From NCBI RefSeq assembly GCF_014803405.1, contig NZ_JACYFG010000002.1:1-64000 (forward strand): 64,000 bases of DNA, in the 5' to 3' direction. This stretch comes from Pelagicoccus enzymogenes (lineage in GTDB: Bacteria; Verrucomicrobiota; Verrucomicrobiia; Opitutales; Opitutaceae). The position numbers and the translations under genes were made by a program. The notes beneath the pieces are model-generated. The model did not search any database and had not been told where the DNA came from. It was given only the letters and a program-made list of their open reading frames with translations. This document shows positions 1-9,711 of the stretch, one piece after another. The number at the start of each line of letters is the position of its first letter. Position 1 is the stretch's first letter.

Positions 1-196
1 CGAAGCGAAAGCCAATCCCTCCTTCTCCGCCATTTTCCAACAGCTGTTGAAACCGTCGTAAAACGCCTCCATACAGTGAAGGAGGGATGAGAACCCCAAG
101 GGGTTCGACGAAAGGAGCGAAGCGACTGGAGATGGGGCATGCGCAGCATAAGTCCGCAGGACCTGAAGCGAAGCGAAAGCCAATCCCTCCTTCTCC
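1..196. repeat. MITE-like element with 11-bp terminal inverted repeats, plus the end of a second copy
   Basis: The stretch 78-193 (116 bp) begins with GAAGGAGGGAT and ends with its exact reverse complement ATCCCTCCTTC. Positions 1-28 repeat 169-196 base for base, so the right end of another copy is cut by the window edge. The interior is rich in short GAAGCGAAGCG and GGAGCGAAGCGACTGGAG words and has no reading frame of note. Two copies in tandem within 200 bp suggest a non-autonomous interspersed repeat. No transposase is nearby. The 273 bp before the first gene hold nothing else I can identify. Confidence 0.6.
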
Positions 197-273
197 TCTT
201 GCCTAAACTCAATCCCGAGCCTCGCATGAGGCCACAACCAGCGAGGCATTAGTCAAGCAACTGGCCTACTTCC

Positions 274-1698
274 CTAAAACACGAGCGGCATGAACCACTC
301 GGAGAGAATCACCAGCAAGACAATGGAAAGGCAATTCAAGGTGATGCCCGCTTTGACCATGTCGGAAATGCGAAGCTCGCCGGTGGCGAAAACGACCGCG
401 TTAGGCGGTGTGGCCACCGGCAACATGAAAGCGCAGCTGGCCGCCAAGGCAGCAGGAACCGCCAGCATGGTTGGACTCCCGCCTAGGGTGACCGCCACCG
501 GCCCCATCAATGGCAACAAGCCCGCCGTGGTCGCGGTGTTGCTGGTAACCTCCGTCAGGAAGACGACAGTCACGACGACCACAGCCACCAGCCAAATCTT
601 GTCCACTCCCTCGAGCCCCGCAAACTTTTGCCCGAGAAACTCGGCGAGACCAGAGCCTTTCATCAAGGCCGCCAACGCAAGTCCGCCACCGAACAAAACT
701 AAGACCCCCCAAGGCAGCTTTTCCGCATGCGTCCACTCCAGCAGTCGACCGCCTCCTGGCTCCAAGGGAAAAATGAATAGCAAGAGCGCTGCAATGATTG
801 CGATCCCAGTATCCGAAAGATCGAGGCCCGTGACCTCCACAAACCAGGGACGGATCATCCACATGACGGCCGCGGTAGAGAACACAGCGAGGACCGTTAG
901 CTCTCCTTGACTCATCCTGCCCATCCCCCGCAGGCGAGCGAGAACCACTTCGCGCACCTGTTCGTTCCCCTCCTCGCTGACGCATTTCCGCGTCAATAGA
1001 AACCAAGTCGCAATCAACAGGGCAATGCTCCACGGCACACCAATGAGCATCCATTGGCCGAATCCGACCACAATCCCGTAGTTCGTTTCCAAGTACGCCG
1101 CAAGCAAAGCGTTCGGAGGCGTCCCTATGAGAGTCGCCATGCCGCCGATACTGGCGCTGTAGGCTACCCCCAACAACATTATCCGCCCGATAGATGCCCC
1201 CGCTCCCTTCGAAGCATTTTCCTTAAGCACACTAGCCGTTGAGGCGGCGATAGGCAGCATCATGACCGCTGTCGCTGTATTCGACATCCACATACTGAGG
1301 AAAGCGGTCACGAACATCACGCCACCGATCTGGGCCTTCAGGTTGGTTCCGGCCATGGAAACGACCTTGCATGCGATTCGTTGATGCAGTCCGGTCCGCT
1401 CCATTCCGATTGACAGCACGAAGCCCCCTAGGAAGAGGAAAATGAGAGGATGGGCGTAGGCGGAGGACACTTCCTTGATCGAGACGATCCCGAGCAATGG
1501 AGCTATCGCCAGCGGCAAGAAGGCGGTCGCCGCCAAGGGTATGCACTCGGTCATCCACCAGATCGCCATCATCGCCCCCAAGCCCAGAGTCTGAAAGCCT
1601 TTTTGCGAGAGATCCGGCGACGGAGAGTCGAAAAACAAAGTGGCTGCGAAAACGAGAATGCCGGCTAGGAAACCGGCGCGCTTGACGGAGATTTTCAT
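274..1698 (-). CDS. SLC13/DASS-family sodium:anion symporter
   Basis: A 474-aa inner-membrane carrier with about eleven hydrophobic segments, the usual size for DASS (divalent anion:sodium symporter) proteins. The two Ser-Asn-Thr motifs that bind sodium and substrate carboxylate in VcINDY-type carriers are visible at residues 139-141 (MSNTATAVMMLP) and 386-388 (TSNTATTAGLLP). Each is followed by a Pro-rich loop, TPPNALL near 193 and TPPNAVV near 430. Substrates of the family are dicarboxylates, citrate or sulfate, and the sequence does not decide between them. It lies 191 bp downstream of a sulfatase gene on the same strand, so sulfate or a carboxylated sugar breakdown product is plausible but inferred. 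Confidence 0.85.
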   Translation of the reverse strand: MKISVKRAGFLAGILVFAATLFFDSPSPDLSQKGFQTLGLGAMMAIWWMTECIPLAATAFLPLAIAPLLGIVSIKEVSSAYAHPLIFLFLGGFVLSIGMERTGLHQRIACKVVSMAGTNLKAQIGGVMFVTAFLSMWMSNTATAVMMLPIAASTASVLKENASKGAGASIGRIMLLGVAYSASIGGMATLIGTPPNALLAAYLETNYGIVVGFGQWMLIGVPWSIALLIATWFLLTRKCVSEEGNEQVREVVLARLRGMGRMSQGELTVLAVFSTAAVMWMIRPWFVEVTGLDLSDTGIAIIAALLLFIFPLEPGGGRLLEWTHAEKLPWGVLVLFGGGLALAALMKGSGLAEFLGQKFAGLEGVDKIWLVAVVVVTVVFLTEVTSNTATTAGLLPLMGPVAVTLGGSPTMLAVPAALAASCAFMLPVATPPNAVVFATGELRISDMVKAGITLNCLSIVLLVILSEWFMPLVF

Positions 1699-1889
1699 CG
1701 GGGATCAGGGCTAGAGAGGGCTTGAAAAAACGATTGGATACGGGAGGCAGCGGCGCAGCTCGGCCGAGCAGCAAATCGCTAGACAGTCAGACCGAAAAGC
1801 AATGAGCCAACTCGAATTCCGAAGCTCGCTGAGCAAAGCCAGAGAGTCGAGCGTTATTGGATTCAGAGCACGACGCCCTTTATGCTTAA

Positions 1890-3527
1890 CTAGTCAAGCG
1901 GAGCAATTTCGTAGTCACTCGGACTCACCCAGCCCGTGTCCTCCGACCCAAACTCTCCTTCCATGAAACGCTCGTAGAAATTCCAGGCCTTCTCCTCCGA
2001 GTAGCCGTATGAATCGAACACCTCGCCTTCGCCAAACATGCGGGGATCGCCCTGCTCCCGCAAGAGCGACTCCATCCTCTCCCTGAGCCCCTGCCGCAAG
2101 GCGTCAAAGCTCGCTTCACCCTGCAAGTTGAGCAGACACTCGGGATCCAAGCGTACATCGTAAAGCTCTTCTTCTACCTTGCGCTTGCCAAACGAAAGCG
2201 TCCAGTAGGAGCGGTCCACCTGCGAACGAAACAGTTCCAAGATAGTCGTTTTCGTCGGCGACCCATCTACGTCAAGGTAGCCCAGCTCAGGATTTCCCGC
2301 CGGCCACCGATCAATCGCATAATTGCGCAAAAACAAGTGGCCGTCGCTCACGATACCGCGAACGGGATACCCTTGGTTCTGCGGCCGCGAATAGTCATGG
2401 CGTTCCTTGCCGATTAAGACGTAGTTACGATCTGGATTCACCTGACCGGAACGTTCGGAAGCGAAGATGTCGGTCAAGCTGCGACCGGGAGACGGACTCA
2501 TTCCGGAATTCTCAAAAGGGATTCCCGCAAGCTCGAGAAAAGTGGGAGCGAAGTCGATAAAGCTCACGTAGTCTTCGATCCTTCGACCCGAACTAGGAAT
2601 ACCTTGCGGCCACATTACGGCGAGCGGCATATGGATGGAGTACTCGTACTTCTGGGCCTTGGCTCGCGGGAAAGGCATACCATTGTCCGAAGTGACAAGT
2701 ACGACCGTATTCTCCAGCAATCCTCGCCGCTCCAAGGCTTCAAGCATAAGCCCCAAGTGCCTATCAGCATGCTCGATCTCGAACGCGTAATCGAGCATGT
2801 CGTTTCTCACCTTGTCGTTATCGGGCCAAAAACGCGGAACCGTCTCTATCGCTTCCAAGGACTTCCCTCCACGATGGCGACCACTACCGTATTCATATTT
2901 TCGATGCGGCTCATGGGCCCCAAACCAAAAGAACCAAGGCGTCCCCTCGCCCAGAGCGTCCAAGAAGGACTCGAAGTTAGCTGCGTAGTCCTTGCCGGAA
3001 ATTCCATGGCTTGGAGCAGCCTCCAAGTTCAGCTTGTTGTAGCTCTCCCCAATCAGCTTGCGGACCTTTCCATCGACTTCACCTGGATTTCCCGGCCCCC
3101 AACCTTTCCCCGTTTTTCCCGTCGCATAGCCTGCGTCTCGCAACGCTTCGGGAAAGGTTTTGAACGTCGCCGGAAAGTTGACCACGTGATTGGCAGCCTC
3201 CTCCAATTGCCAAGAGTTCCGACCGGTCAATATGGACGACCGTGACGGGGCGCACTTGGCATTGGGCGTGTACGCGTTTTGGAAGAGCAAGCCTTCTCGG
3301 GCGACTCGATCAAATGCCGGCGTATCCACCCATGTACATCCGTAGGCGCCAAAATGTGGATACGAAGCATCGTCTAAGATACAGAACAATATGTTCGGCC
3401 TCGCCTCCCACGAATTCTCATTGTCCACCTCAGCTGAAGCATGTGCTAACGAAAGGCCTAGCGACATCAACCAAGCCCCAATTCGCACAGCTCCCCACCC
3501 CAGCCATCGATTCGCAAGCAATTCCAT
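1890..3527 (-). CDS. exported type I sulfatase, heparan N-sulfatase-like
   Basis: A 545-aa sulfatase with a hydrophobic leader (about residues 13-31). The formylglycine signature CAPSR starts at Cys92, so the enzyme needs maturation by a formylglycine-generating enzyme or anSME, which is not in this window. Metal ligands are suggested by LDD (51-53) and a later SDNG motif. The [17 protein letters not shown] stretch and overall order resemble SGSH-type sulfamidases, which remove N-sulfate from glucosamine. Exact substrate class is an inference, and an O-sulfatase of algal glycans remains possible. It is downstream of the M61 peptidase (119-bp gap). NagA/NagB encoded at 12541-14277 would be consistent with glucosamine release. 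Confidence 0.85.
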   Translation of the reverse strand: MELLANRWLGWGAVRIGAWLMSLGLSLAHASAEVDNENSWEARPNILFCILDDASYPHFGAYGCTWVDTPAFDRVAREGLLFQNAYTPNAKCAPSRSSILTGRNSWQLEEAANHVVNFPATFKTFPEALRDAGYATGKTGKGWGPGNPGEVDGKVRKLIGESYNKLNLEAAPSHGISGKDYAANFESFLDALGEGTPWFFWFGAHEPHRKYEYGSGRHRGGKSLEAIETVPRFWPDNDKVRNDMLDYAFEIEHADRHLGLMLEALERRGLLENTVVLVTSDNGMPFPRAKAQKYEYSIHMPLAVMWPQGIPSSGRRIEDYVSFIDFAPTFLELAGIPFENSGMSPSPGRSLTDIFASERSGQVNPDRNYVLIGKERHDYSRPQNQGYPVRGIVSDGHLFLRNYAIDRWPAGNPELGYLDVDGSPTKTTILELFRSQVDRSYWTLSFGKRKVEEELYDVRLDPECLLNLQGEASFDALRQGLRERMESLLREQGDPRMFGEGEVFDSYGYSEEKAWNFYERFMEGEFGSEDTGWVSPSDYEIAPLD

Positions 3528-3646
3528 ACCCTCCTCCCTAGCTCGCCCTTCAACTTTTGCAAGAGCCCAAGAAGCGTTGAGCCCTTGCAGCCCGCTGACG
3601 GGAAATTTATCTGCGCAGAGCTAGGGCGGCGTGTTAACGAACAACC

Positions 3647-5488
3647 TCAACGCGAAGGACCAAGCCACTTCTCGACGCGGGCTTTTTGCTTTTCGGTCAA
3701 ATCCTTGCGGAGGCGCAAACGCCACGTCTCGGTCGGTTCCTCCCCGAGCCTGGCCTTCAATGTCTTCAAGAGTCCCCGGCGCGCCACTAGCAATTCCACT
3801 TCGGCGCCCGCCCCCAACAGGGCGCAAATTCGCTTCAGCTGCCTAGCGTCTACACGGTTTCCATTGATTGCGATGATCTCGTCGTCCACGCAAAGCCCCG
3901 CCTCCGACGCCGGGGTATCGCTCGGAACGGAAGTCACCGACAACGCCCCTTCGCTTTCCTTTGTCGACGCGCCTAACCATCCTTTGGGCCGATCCTCAGG
4001 CTCTCCCTCGACTGGAAAGTATCCGGAATTCACTGACGTTTTCGGTTCTTCGAACTCCAGTCCAAACCAGTCGAGGGCTGGCTGGTAGTCGAATGCCCCC
4101 GGTTCGCGAACCAGCTCGTTAAACCACTCACCCAAATCGTCTCCCGCCACCTCGCTGGCAAGTTCGATGAACTCGCTTTCCGTGTAGCCATGTTCGCCGC
4201 TGAAACGTTCATAGGCGAGCCGCAACACGTCGTCGAGCGAGACCCGGCCGTCGCTTCTTCTCTGGATTTCTGCGTCTATCAGAAAGCCCGCCACCGCGCC
4301 CCCAGAATAATAGCTAAAGAGGGTATTGACCGAGTTTTCGTCGCGTCGATAGGCCTTGATCCAAGCATCGTAAGAGGAGTCGCTCAACGACTGTACCAAG
4401 CGGCCAGGAGTGCGCTGCGTCCCGGCAATCGATCCGCTCAGCGCTCCTAAATATTGATCGTGAGTATTGTAACCCGCTCTGGCGAGCAGCACATGCTGGT
4501 AGTAGCTGGTGATGCCTTCCACGATCCAAAGCGACGGAGTGTAGTTCTCATGCTCGTACTCGAAGGGACCGAGCTCGACCGGCCGCAGGCGCTTGCCATT
4601 CCAAACGTGGAAAAACTCGTGGCTTACCAAAGAAAGCCAAGACCGGATCCCTCCTCGGTTTTTGGAGTACCAGCGATCCGCCGTCATCACCATGGATTGG
4701 CGATGTTCCAATCCGCCTCTGGACCCGGTAAGGAAATTAAAAACGTAATAAGGTTTCGAATACGGTAGGCTTCCCCAGAAGTCTCTCTGAACCTCTATTA
4801 CCCTTTGTACGTTGCGTGCAGCCCGAGCGTTTTCCCAAACAGTCCCGCCTCCCAGCGTGACGAGGTAGTGCTCCACTCCATCCACCTCGAAGCCATCCAC
4901 CTGAGGTGAACCAGCGACGACCGGGCTGTCGACCAAAGTGTCGAAATCGGGCGAACGGTACAGGTTGCGCGCTCCTGCCGGAGGAAGCGGCGAACAGCTC
5001 CGCTGCCAGCCATCCGGCAATACAAGCTTCACTTCGTAGGGACGCTGGAAGTCATCCACTACCGAGAGGTAAGTAGGCGCTCCGTTGATCACCGCAAACT
5101 CGGCTTCCACCCAATTCGACCTAACGTTGATCTCTCGACAATAGAGCCGGTAGCGTACCTCGATGCGCTTGCTGTCGCCAGCTGCTATGCTCCAGCGGTT
5201 TTTGTTGAGCTTCTTCGCCTCCAGCTCGCGGCCTTCTCCGTCGCTGGCTTCCAAGGAAATGATATTGCGCGAGTATTCGCGTACCAAATACGAACCAGGC
5301 GTCCAAACTGGCATAAACAACTGCACCTCTCCGGGCTCTTCCAACGGAATCTCAGCCCTTACGTCCATGTAGTGGTTCTTCGCGTCGCCAAATTCCAGCG
5401 TGTAACGAATCGCCTCCCGCTCCGCCAAAACAATCGAGGGCACAGAGATGCCAACCACCCAAAGCAAGATTACGCAAACTCTCATCAT
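3647..5488 (-). CDS. secreted M61 (glycyl aminopeptidase-type) metallopeptidase with PDZ domain
   Basis: A 613-aa protein when started at the ATG at 5488, which places a clean signal peptide (MMRVCVILLWVVG through VLAE) at the N terminus; an in-frame TTG at 5551 would add 21 residues in front of the leader and is unlikely. The zinc motif HEFFH lies near residue 290 and the third ligand Glu in VEGITSYY about 30 residues later, with the family GLEHRQS motif ahead. A PDZ domain occupies roughly the last 110 residues (GWLGASTKES, DTPASEAGL, GNRV). It follows the AraC gene on the same strand (69-bp gap). The role is likely peptide trimming in the periplasm or outside the cell. Confidence 0.88.
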   Translation of the reverse strand: MMRVCVILLWVVGISVPSIVLAEREAIRYTLEFGDAKNHYMDVRAEIPLEEPGEVQLFMPVWTPGSYLVREYSRNIISLEASDGEGRELEAKKLNKNRWSIAAGDSKRIEVRYRLYCREINVRSNWVEAEFAVINGAPTYLSVVDDFQRPYEVKLVLPDGWQRSCSPLPPAGARNLYRSPDFDTLVDSPVVAGSPQVDGFEVDGVEHYLVTLGGGTVWENARAARNVQRVIEVQRDFWGSLPYSKPYYVFNFLTGSRGGLEHRQSMVMTADRWYSKNRGGIRSWLSLVSHEFFHVWNGKRLRPVELGPFEYEHENYTPSLWIVEGITSYYQHVLLARAGYNTHDQYLGALSGSIAGTQRTPGRLVQSLSDSSYDAWIKAYRRDENSVNTLFSYYSGGAVAGFLIDAEIQRRSDGRVSLDDVLRLAYERFSGEHGYTESEFIELASEVAGDDLGEWFNELVREPGAFDYQPALDWFGLEFEEPKTSVNSGYFPVEGEPEDRPKGWLGASTKESEGALSVTSVPSDTPASEAGLCVDDEIIAINGNRVDARQLKRICALLGAGAEVELLVARRGLLKTLKARLGEEPTETWRLRLRKDLTEKQKARVEKWLGPSR

Positions 5489-5557
5489 GCAAAAACCATG
5501 CAGCTTCGCTGTCCTAGGAGCGAGACTTTGCCTGTTTATCGTAAAACGCAACCGCTG

Positions 5558-6424
5558 TCATTCGCCTCGAGCACGGCGATTTCGGAGAAATTGACCGGGT
5601 GTTTCACCTGCCCGTTTCTTGAAAACACGATAGAAATAGGCTGGGTCATTGAAACCAGACTCATAGCAAGCATACAAGATGTGTCCGGTTTCCAGGAGGC
5701 GCTGGCTCGCATACTCGACCCGCTTGCCAAGCAAGTATTGGTTGAACGATTCACCCGATTGACGCTTGAACAAGTCGGTAAAGCGACGAGGCGAAAGCTG
5801 GCATTGAGACGCCATTTCTTCGATTCGCAATGGCAAATACGGGTGCTCATCGACGTACTCGATCGCAGCGGCAACTGCCCTCTCGCTGCGATTTTCTCGA
5901 TTTCGGCTAATCTCGCATTGCCCGCGACCAAACCGTACCAGCAACTCTCCGACCGTTGCCTGCATGGAGCTCAACCAACCGATTCGTTTCTGCCTATTCT
6001 CACGGAGAGCACTACGCATCAGCTCCACCATTAAAGCTTCGTGAAAACTGGAACGGGGACGCAGAGGGGCACCTATATCATTCTCCTGAATTGCCGTATT
6101 CCACAATTCTCCCCAATCCCTGCCTAGAGCTTCGAACCAAGGTTCTTCAAGACAGATGATCACAAGCGTTAAGGGTTCTTTTCGGTCGTCTACAAAGCGG
6201 TGTGACCACCCCGAGGGTAACAAGAGAAAGTCTCCCCTCTCGATTACATGGGATCTGCGTTCCCCAGCCAACAACCCCTTACCCACTGCTACCCAACAAA
6301 TTTTGCGAAAAGGCCATACCCCCATCGCCATCTCAAAATCGACGTCATGGTGACTCTCAATGACCGCTACCCCCTCTCGCCCCAAGCTGACCTCTGCCGG
6401 TTTGAGACGTCGCTCCGAATTCAT
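5558..6424 (-). CDS. AraC-family transcriptional regulator with cupin-like sensor domain
   Basis: 288 aa from the ATG at 6424, chosen because GGAGG sits eight bases upstream of it; a TTG ten codons earlier (6454) is the alternative. The N-terminal half looks like an AraC ligand-binding jelly roll (GDFLLLPSGWSH). The last 100 residues hold two helix-turn-helix motifs, the second closing with the typical GFNDPAYFYRVFKKRAGETPG signature (read here as two blocks, GFNDPAYFYRVFKK and AGETPGQF). The gene is divergent from the demethylase operon starting at 6622, with a 197-bp shared promoter gap, so it is the best local candidate for controlling that operon. It could also control the M61 gene behind it. 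Confidence 0.85.
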   Translation of the reverse strand: MNSERRLKPAEVSLGREGVAVIESHHDVDFEMAMGVWPFRKICWVAVGKGLLAGERRSHVIERGDFLLLPSGWSHRFVDDRKEPLTLVIICLEEPWFEALGRDWGELWNTAIQENDIGAPLRPRSSFHEALMVELMRSALRENRQKRIGWLSSMQATVGELLVRFGRGQCEISRNRENRSERAVAAAIEYVDEHPYLPLRIEEMASQCQLSPRRFTDLFKRQSGESFNQYLLGKRVEYASQRLLETGHILYACYESGFNDPAYFYRVFKKRAGETPGQFLRNRRARGE

Positions 6425-6621
6425 CTTACCACCCTCCATTGCCAGATAATACAATTCGTTTTGGTCGAGAGTTCCAAGAAATAATCTTCGTTTTCCGCTA
6501 AGCTTTTCAACATCCCCCGCAACGTCACCCCATCGCGCCTCCCTATCCTGAGAATGTCAGCCAAACCGCCCGGGATTCCCTACCTAAAATAAAAGAAGAA
6601 AAACCCAAAAAACACCAGTTT
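6425..6621. promoter_or_regulatory. divergent promoter gap between AraC gene and O-demethylase operon
   Basis: This 197-bp gap must hold both the araC promoter and the promoter of the 6622-12503 operon, since no other gap longer than about 60 bp occurs inside that operon. The stretch next to the demethylase start is A-rich (6588-6615). I see no clear palindrome or canonical -35/-10 pair. Confidence 0.4.
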
Positions 6622-7977
6622 ATGAATACAGGAAAGTTCCAAAGCCTAGAGCAAAAACTCCAAAACTACTCCAATCCCGTAGAAATGCTCCGCCACGCAA
6701 AAGTTGGCGGCTACGCATTCCCCTTTCCCGGAGAATACACGAACTGGCGCGACGAGCAGGAAGCCTGGACCAAGAGCGTCGTCATCTTCGACCAGTCCTT
6801 CCACATGACCGACGTCTACTTCGAGGGGCCTGACGTCAAACGGCTCATATCGGACCTCGGAGTCAACACCATGAAAAACTTCGGGGCGAACAAAGCCAAG
6901 CAGCTCGTCACTTGCACTCCGGAAGGCAACGTTATCGGAGACGCCATCTTGTTTGGCCATACCGACGAGAAAATCAGCGTAGTTGGACGGCCTTCCGTTC
7001 CCAACTGGGTCGACTTCAATGCCCGGACCGGAAACTACGACGTCGAAATCACCCGTGACGAGCGCACCGTCAGCAACGCGGCGGACCGATTGATCTATCG
7101 CTACCAGATTCAGGGTCCAAACGCCTTGGACCTCATCGCCAAAGCCAGCGGCAGCCCGCTTCCTGACATCAAGTTCTTCAACTTGGGTGACATCAAGATC
7201 GCCGGCAAAAACGTTCGCGCCTTGAACCACAGCATGTCTCGCTCGAAAGGGCTCGAATTGCACGGCCCGATCGAGGATCGCGAAGCTGTGCTGGAGGCCA
7301 TCCTTGCGGTAGGCGAAGAGTTCGGACTGCGCCGTGGTGGCAGCCGGTCCTACTCCACCGTCTCGCCAGAAAGCGGTTGGATTCCCTCCCCCATGCCCGC
7401 GATCTACTCTGGAGATTCCATGAAGCCTTACCGCGAATGGCTCTCCGCCTCCGGCTTCGAGGCAAACGCCTCCCTAGGTGGCAGCTTCTACTCGTCCAAC
7501 ATCGAGGACTACTACCAGACGCCATGGGATCTTGGATACGGACGCCACGTCAAGTTCGATCACGACTTCATAGGTCGCGAAGCGCTGGAGAAAAAAGCGG
7601 AGATGCCGCACCGCCAAAAGGTTTGGCTGCAGTGGAACGACGAAGACGTCATGCGCGTTTTCGCCAGCCAGCTTGGCGACGGCGACCGCTTCAAATACAT
7701 GGAAACGCCGAACGCCTACTATTCCATCCTCCCATTCGACAAAATTCTGCTCGGCGACCAAATGGTCGGGCTCTCTACCTACACTGTATTCACAGCAAAC
7801 GTACGCCATTGGTTCTCCCTTGCCATGGTTGACGAGGCGGTCGTGGAGGATGGCAAGGAGGTTCGCGTCGTTTGGGGAGAAGAAGATGGCGGCTCGAACA
7901 AACCTATCGTCGAACCGCACGTGCAAACTGAAATCCGCGCCACGATAAGCACCAAACGCCTCAATGAGCGATCCTGA
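6622..7977 (+). CDS. LigM-like tetrahydrofolate-dependent aromatic O-demethylase (GcvT fold)
   Basis: A 451-aa aminomethyltransferase-fold enzyme that aligns by eye from end to end with LigM, the Sphingobium SYK-6 vanillate/3-O-methylgallate demethylase that moves a methoxyl methyl group to tetrahydrofolate. Shared blocks include NWRDEQEAW, FDQSFHM, NKAKQ, ESGWIPSP, SNIEDYY and VKFDHDFIGREALE. As I recall them, LigM substrate-site residues are Tyr31, His60, Arg122 and Tyr247; here Tyr31, His61, Arg123 and Tyr244 stand in those places. Length matches LigM (about 470) rather than DMSP demethylase DmdA (about 370). It overlaps purU by 14 bp, tying it to one-carbon genes. The methyl donor (vanillate, syringate or another methoxylated compound) is inferred, and no ring-cleavage genes are present. 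Confidence 0.85.
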   Translation: MNTGKFQSLEQKLQNYSNPVEMLRHAKVGGYAFPFPGEYTNWRDEQEAWTKSVVIFDQSFHMTDVYFEGPDVKRLISDLGVNTMKNFGANKAKQLVTCTPEGNVIGDAILFGHTDEKISVVGRPSVPNWVDFNARTGNYDVEITRDERTVSNAADRLIYRYQIQGPNALDLIAKASGSPLPDIKFFNLGDIKIAGKNVRALNHSMSRSKGLELHGPIEDREAVLEAILAVGEEFGLRRGGSRSYSTVSPESGWIPSPMPAIYSGDSMKPYREWLSASGFEANASLGGSFYSSNIEDYYQTPWDLGYGRHVKFDHDFIGREALEKKAEMPHRQKVWLQWNDEDVMRVFASQLGDGDRFKYMETPNAYYSILPFDKILLGDQMVGLSTYTVFTANVRHWFSLAMVDEAVVEDGKEVRVVWGEEDGGSNKPIVEPHVQTEIRATISTKRLNERS

Positions 7978-8830
7978 GAAAGTAAGCTTTCGCCTCGTTG
8001 CGAGCTGCCCCGATCAAGCTGGAATCGTGGCGAAGGTTTCGGTCTTCATCGCGTCTCGCAACGCCTCCATCGTGGAGGCGGGCCAGTACGAAGACCCACG
8101 CACGCGCACCTTCTTCATGCGCTACGTCGTCAGCGCGCTGGACCACGACTTCTCGCTTGCCGCGTTTTCCTCAGAATTCGAACCAGTCGCTAAGTCGCTG
8201 CAGATGCAATGGCGGATCGCCAACGCGTCTGAAAAGCAACGAGCGGTCATTCTCGTCAGCAAGTTCGACCATTGCCTCGCCTACCTGCTACATCGCTGGA
8301 GGGTCGGCGACCTCCCCTTCGAACTGCCCTGCGTGATTTCCAACCACGATTCCCTGCGCAATCTGGTCGAGTGGTACGACGTGCCCTTCCACCACATCCC
8401 GATCGACAAGGCGAACAAACAAGCTGGTTTCCAGGCCACTGCCGACAAGATCGAGGAAGCTGGCCCTGACGTCATCGTACTCGCTCGCTACATGCAGATC
8501 TTCCCCCCTTGGCTCTGCTCAAAGTATCGCCATCGAGTCATAAACATTCACCACAGCTTCCTTCCCTCGTTTGTTGGGGCGAGGCCCTACCACCAAGCCG
8601 AGAAGCGAGGCGTCAAGCTAATCGGCGCCACCTGCCATTACGTAACCGAGGAGTTAGATGCCGGCCCTATCATCGAACAGGATATCGTTCGCATCAAACA
8701 CAACGACACCATTGCGGACATGATGCGGCAGGGCAAGGACGTGGAAAACCGCGTATTGTCAATAGGACTACGCTACCACTTGGAAGACCGAATTCTCGTC
8801 CAAGGAAACAAAACAATCGTATTCGACTAA
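7964..8830 (+). CDS. purU: formyltetrahydrofolate deformylase
   Basis: 288 aa with an N-terminal ACT domain (about residues 7-85) and a C-terminal formyltransferase fold. The catalytic triad of the family is visible as Asn194 and His196 in the NIHHSFLPSF block and Asp232 in the ELDAGPI block. It hydrolyses 10-formyl-tetrahydrofolate to formate and free tetrahydrofolate. The start overlaps the end of the demethylase gene (ATGAGC inside its last codons), implying coupled translation. In this operon it would regenerate tetrahydrofolate as acceptor for further demethylation and vent surplus one-carbon units as formate. Free-standing purU elsewhere usually balances purine and glycine metabolism, so its place here is informative. 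Confidence 0.92.
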   Translation: MSDPEKVSFRLVASCPDQAGIVAKVSVFIASRNASIVEAGQYEDPRTRTFFMRYVVSALDHDFSLAAFSSEFEPVAKSLQMQWRIANASEKQRAVILVSKFDHCLAYLLHRWRVGDLPFELPCVISNHDSLRNLVEWYDVPFHHIPIDKANKQAGFQATADKIEEAGPDVIVLARYMQIFPPWLCSKYRHRVINIHHSFLPSFVGARPYHQAEKRGVKLIGATCHYVTEELDAGPIIEQDIVRIKHNDTIADMMRQGKDVENRVLSIGLRYHLEDRILVQGNKTIVFD

Positions 8831-8850
8831 GCAACACAGCCTTTCAGCCA

Positions 8851-9660
8851 ATGCAGCATCATAACAACTTCTCGCAGCCGGAGTGGACACTGGAGATCGT
8901 TCCCTCTCACGCGGATCGAGTAACGATCTTCAAGGATATTGTACGCGAAATATTCGTGACCATGATACCGGGAAGCTCAACTCTCGACAGTATCGAGGCT
9001 CTGGAAATCGTGAAAGATGCGGGTTTCACACCCGTACCACACATAGCGGCACGAAATTTCGAAAGCGAGGCGGAGCTAAAGTGCTTTCTCGCCAAAACCA
9101 AGGAACTGGGCATTCGCAAGGTACTTCTTCTCGCGGGAGGACAAGCCAGAGCGGAGGGTCCTTTCTCGGAAGCCTTGGACATCATCAAGCATCCTAGCTT
9201 TGCCACGAGCGGCATCCAAACCGCCTGCATCGCCGGACATCCGGAGGGAAACCCGGAAGATCCAAACTGCTGGAAAAACCTAGAAAAGAAGGTTCAACGA
9301 CTTCGCGTGATGGGAATCGACACCGAAATCGTCACCCAATGGAGTTTCTCTCCAGAAAGTGTTTCCAACTTCCTTGCAGCGCTCAAGGCGAGGGGTATAG
9401 AGGCTCCTGTCCGGGTCGGAGTCGCCGGTCCAGCATCGCTCAAAACGCTGATCAAGTACGCAAAGGTTTGCGGGGTAAACGCAGCGACAACGGTGATGAA
9501 GAAACAAGGTTTCAATATGGCCCGTCTTCTCGTATCCAACAACCCAAACAAGTTCGTTTCCAAGGTGCACGGGTCTCACCTCTTTCACCTCTATCCATTC
9601 GGTGGATTGCAAAAATGCGCGACTTGGTTAGAAAATGAGGTAGCGGGCGTCAATGCCTAG
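8851..9660 (+). CDS. metF: 5,10-methylenetetrahydrofolate reductase (short MetF type)
   Basis: 269 aa from the ATG at 8851, 20 bp after purU; the frame stays open further upstream but that part overlaps purU and is not homologous. The TIM-barrel MetF pattern is seen as TMIPGSS, a FTPVPHIAAR block, LLLAGG near residue 95 and TACIAGHPEG near 130. In the usual direction MetF makes 5-methyl-THF, but in methyl-catabolising operons such as SYK-6 ligM-metF it oxidises the 5-methyl-THF formed by demethylation. A catabolic role is inferred from the neighbours. It is smaller than E. coli MetF (296 aa). Confidence 0.85.
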   Translation: MQHHNNFSQPEWTLEIVPSHADRVTIFKDIVREIFVTMIPGSSTLDSIEALEIVKDAGFTPVPHIAARNFESEAELKCFLAKTKELGIRKVLLLAGGQARAEGPFSEALDIIKHPSFATSGIQTACIAGHPEGNPEDPNCWKNLEKKVQRLRVMGIDTEIVTQWSFSPESVSNFLAALKARGIEAPVRVGVAGPASLKTLIKYAKVCGVNAATTVMKKQGFNMARLLVSNNPNKFVSKVHGSHLFHLYPFGGLQKCATWLENEVAGVNA

Positions 9661-9711
9661 CCCCGAACAGGACGACCCAGTTCAACTGAAAAAAAACGAC
9701 CTCAAGACAAA

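Noticed and set aside
6622-7977. DMSP demethylase (DmdA) or glycine-cleavage T protein
   Set aside because: Length, the ESGWIPSP and NKAKQ blocks and substrate-site residues fit LigM; DmdA and GcvT are about 80-100 residues shorter and lack these blocks.
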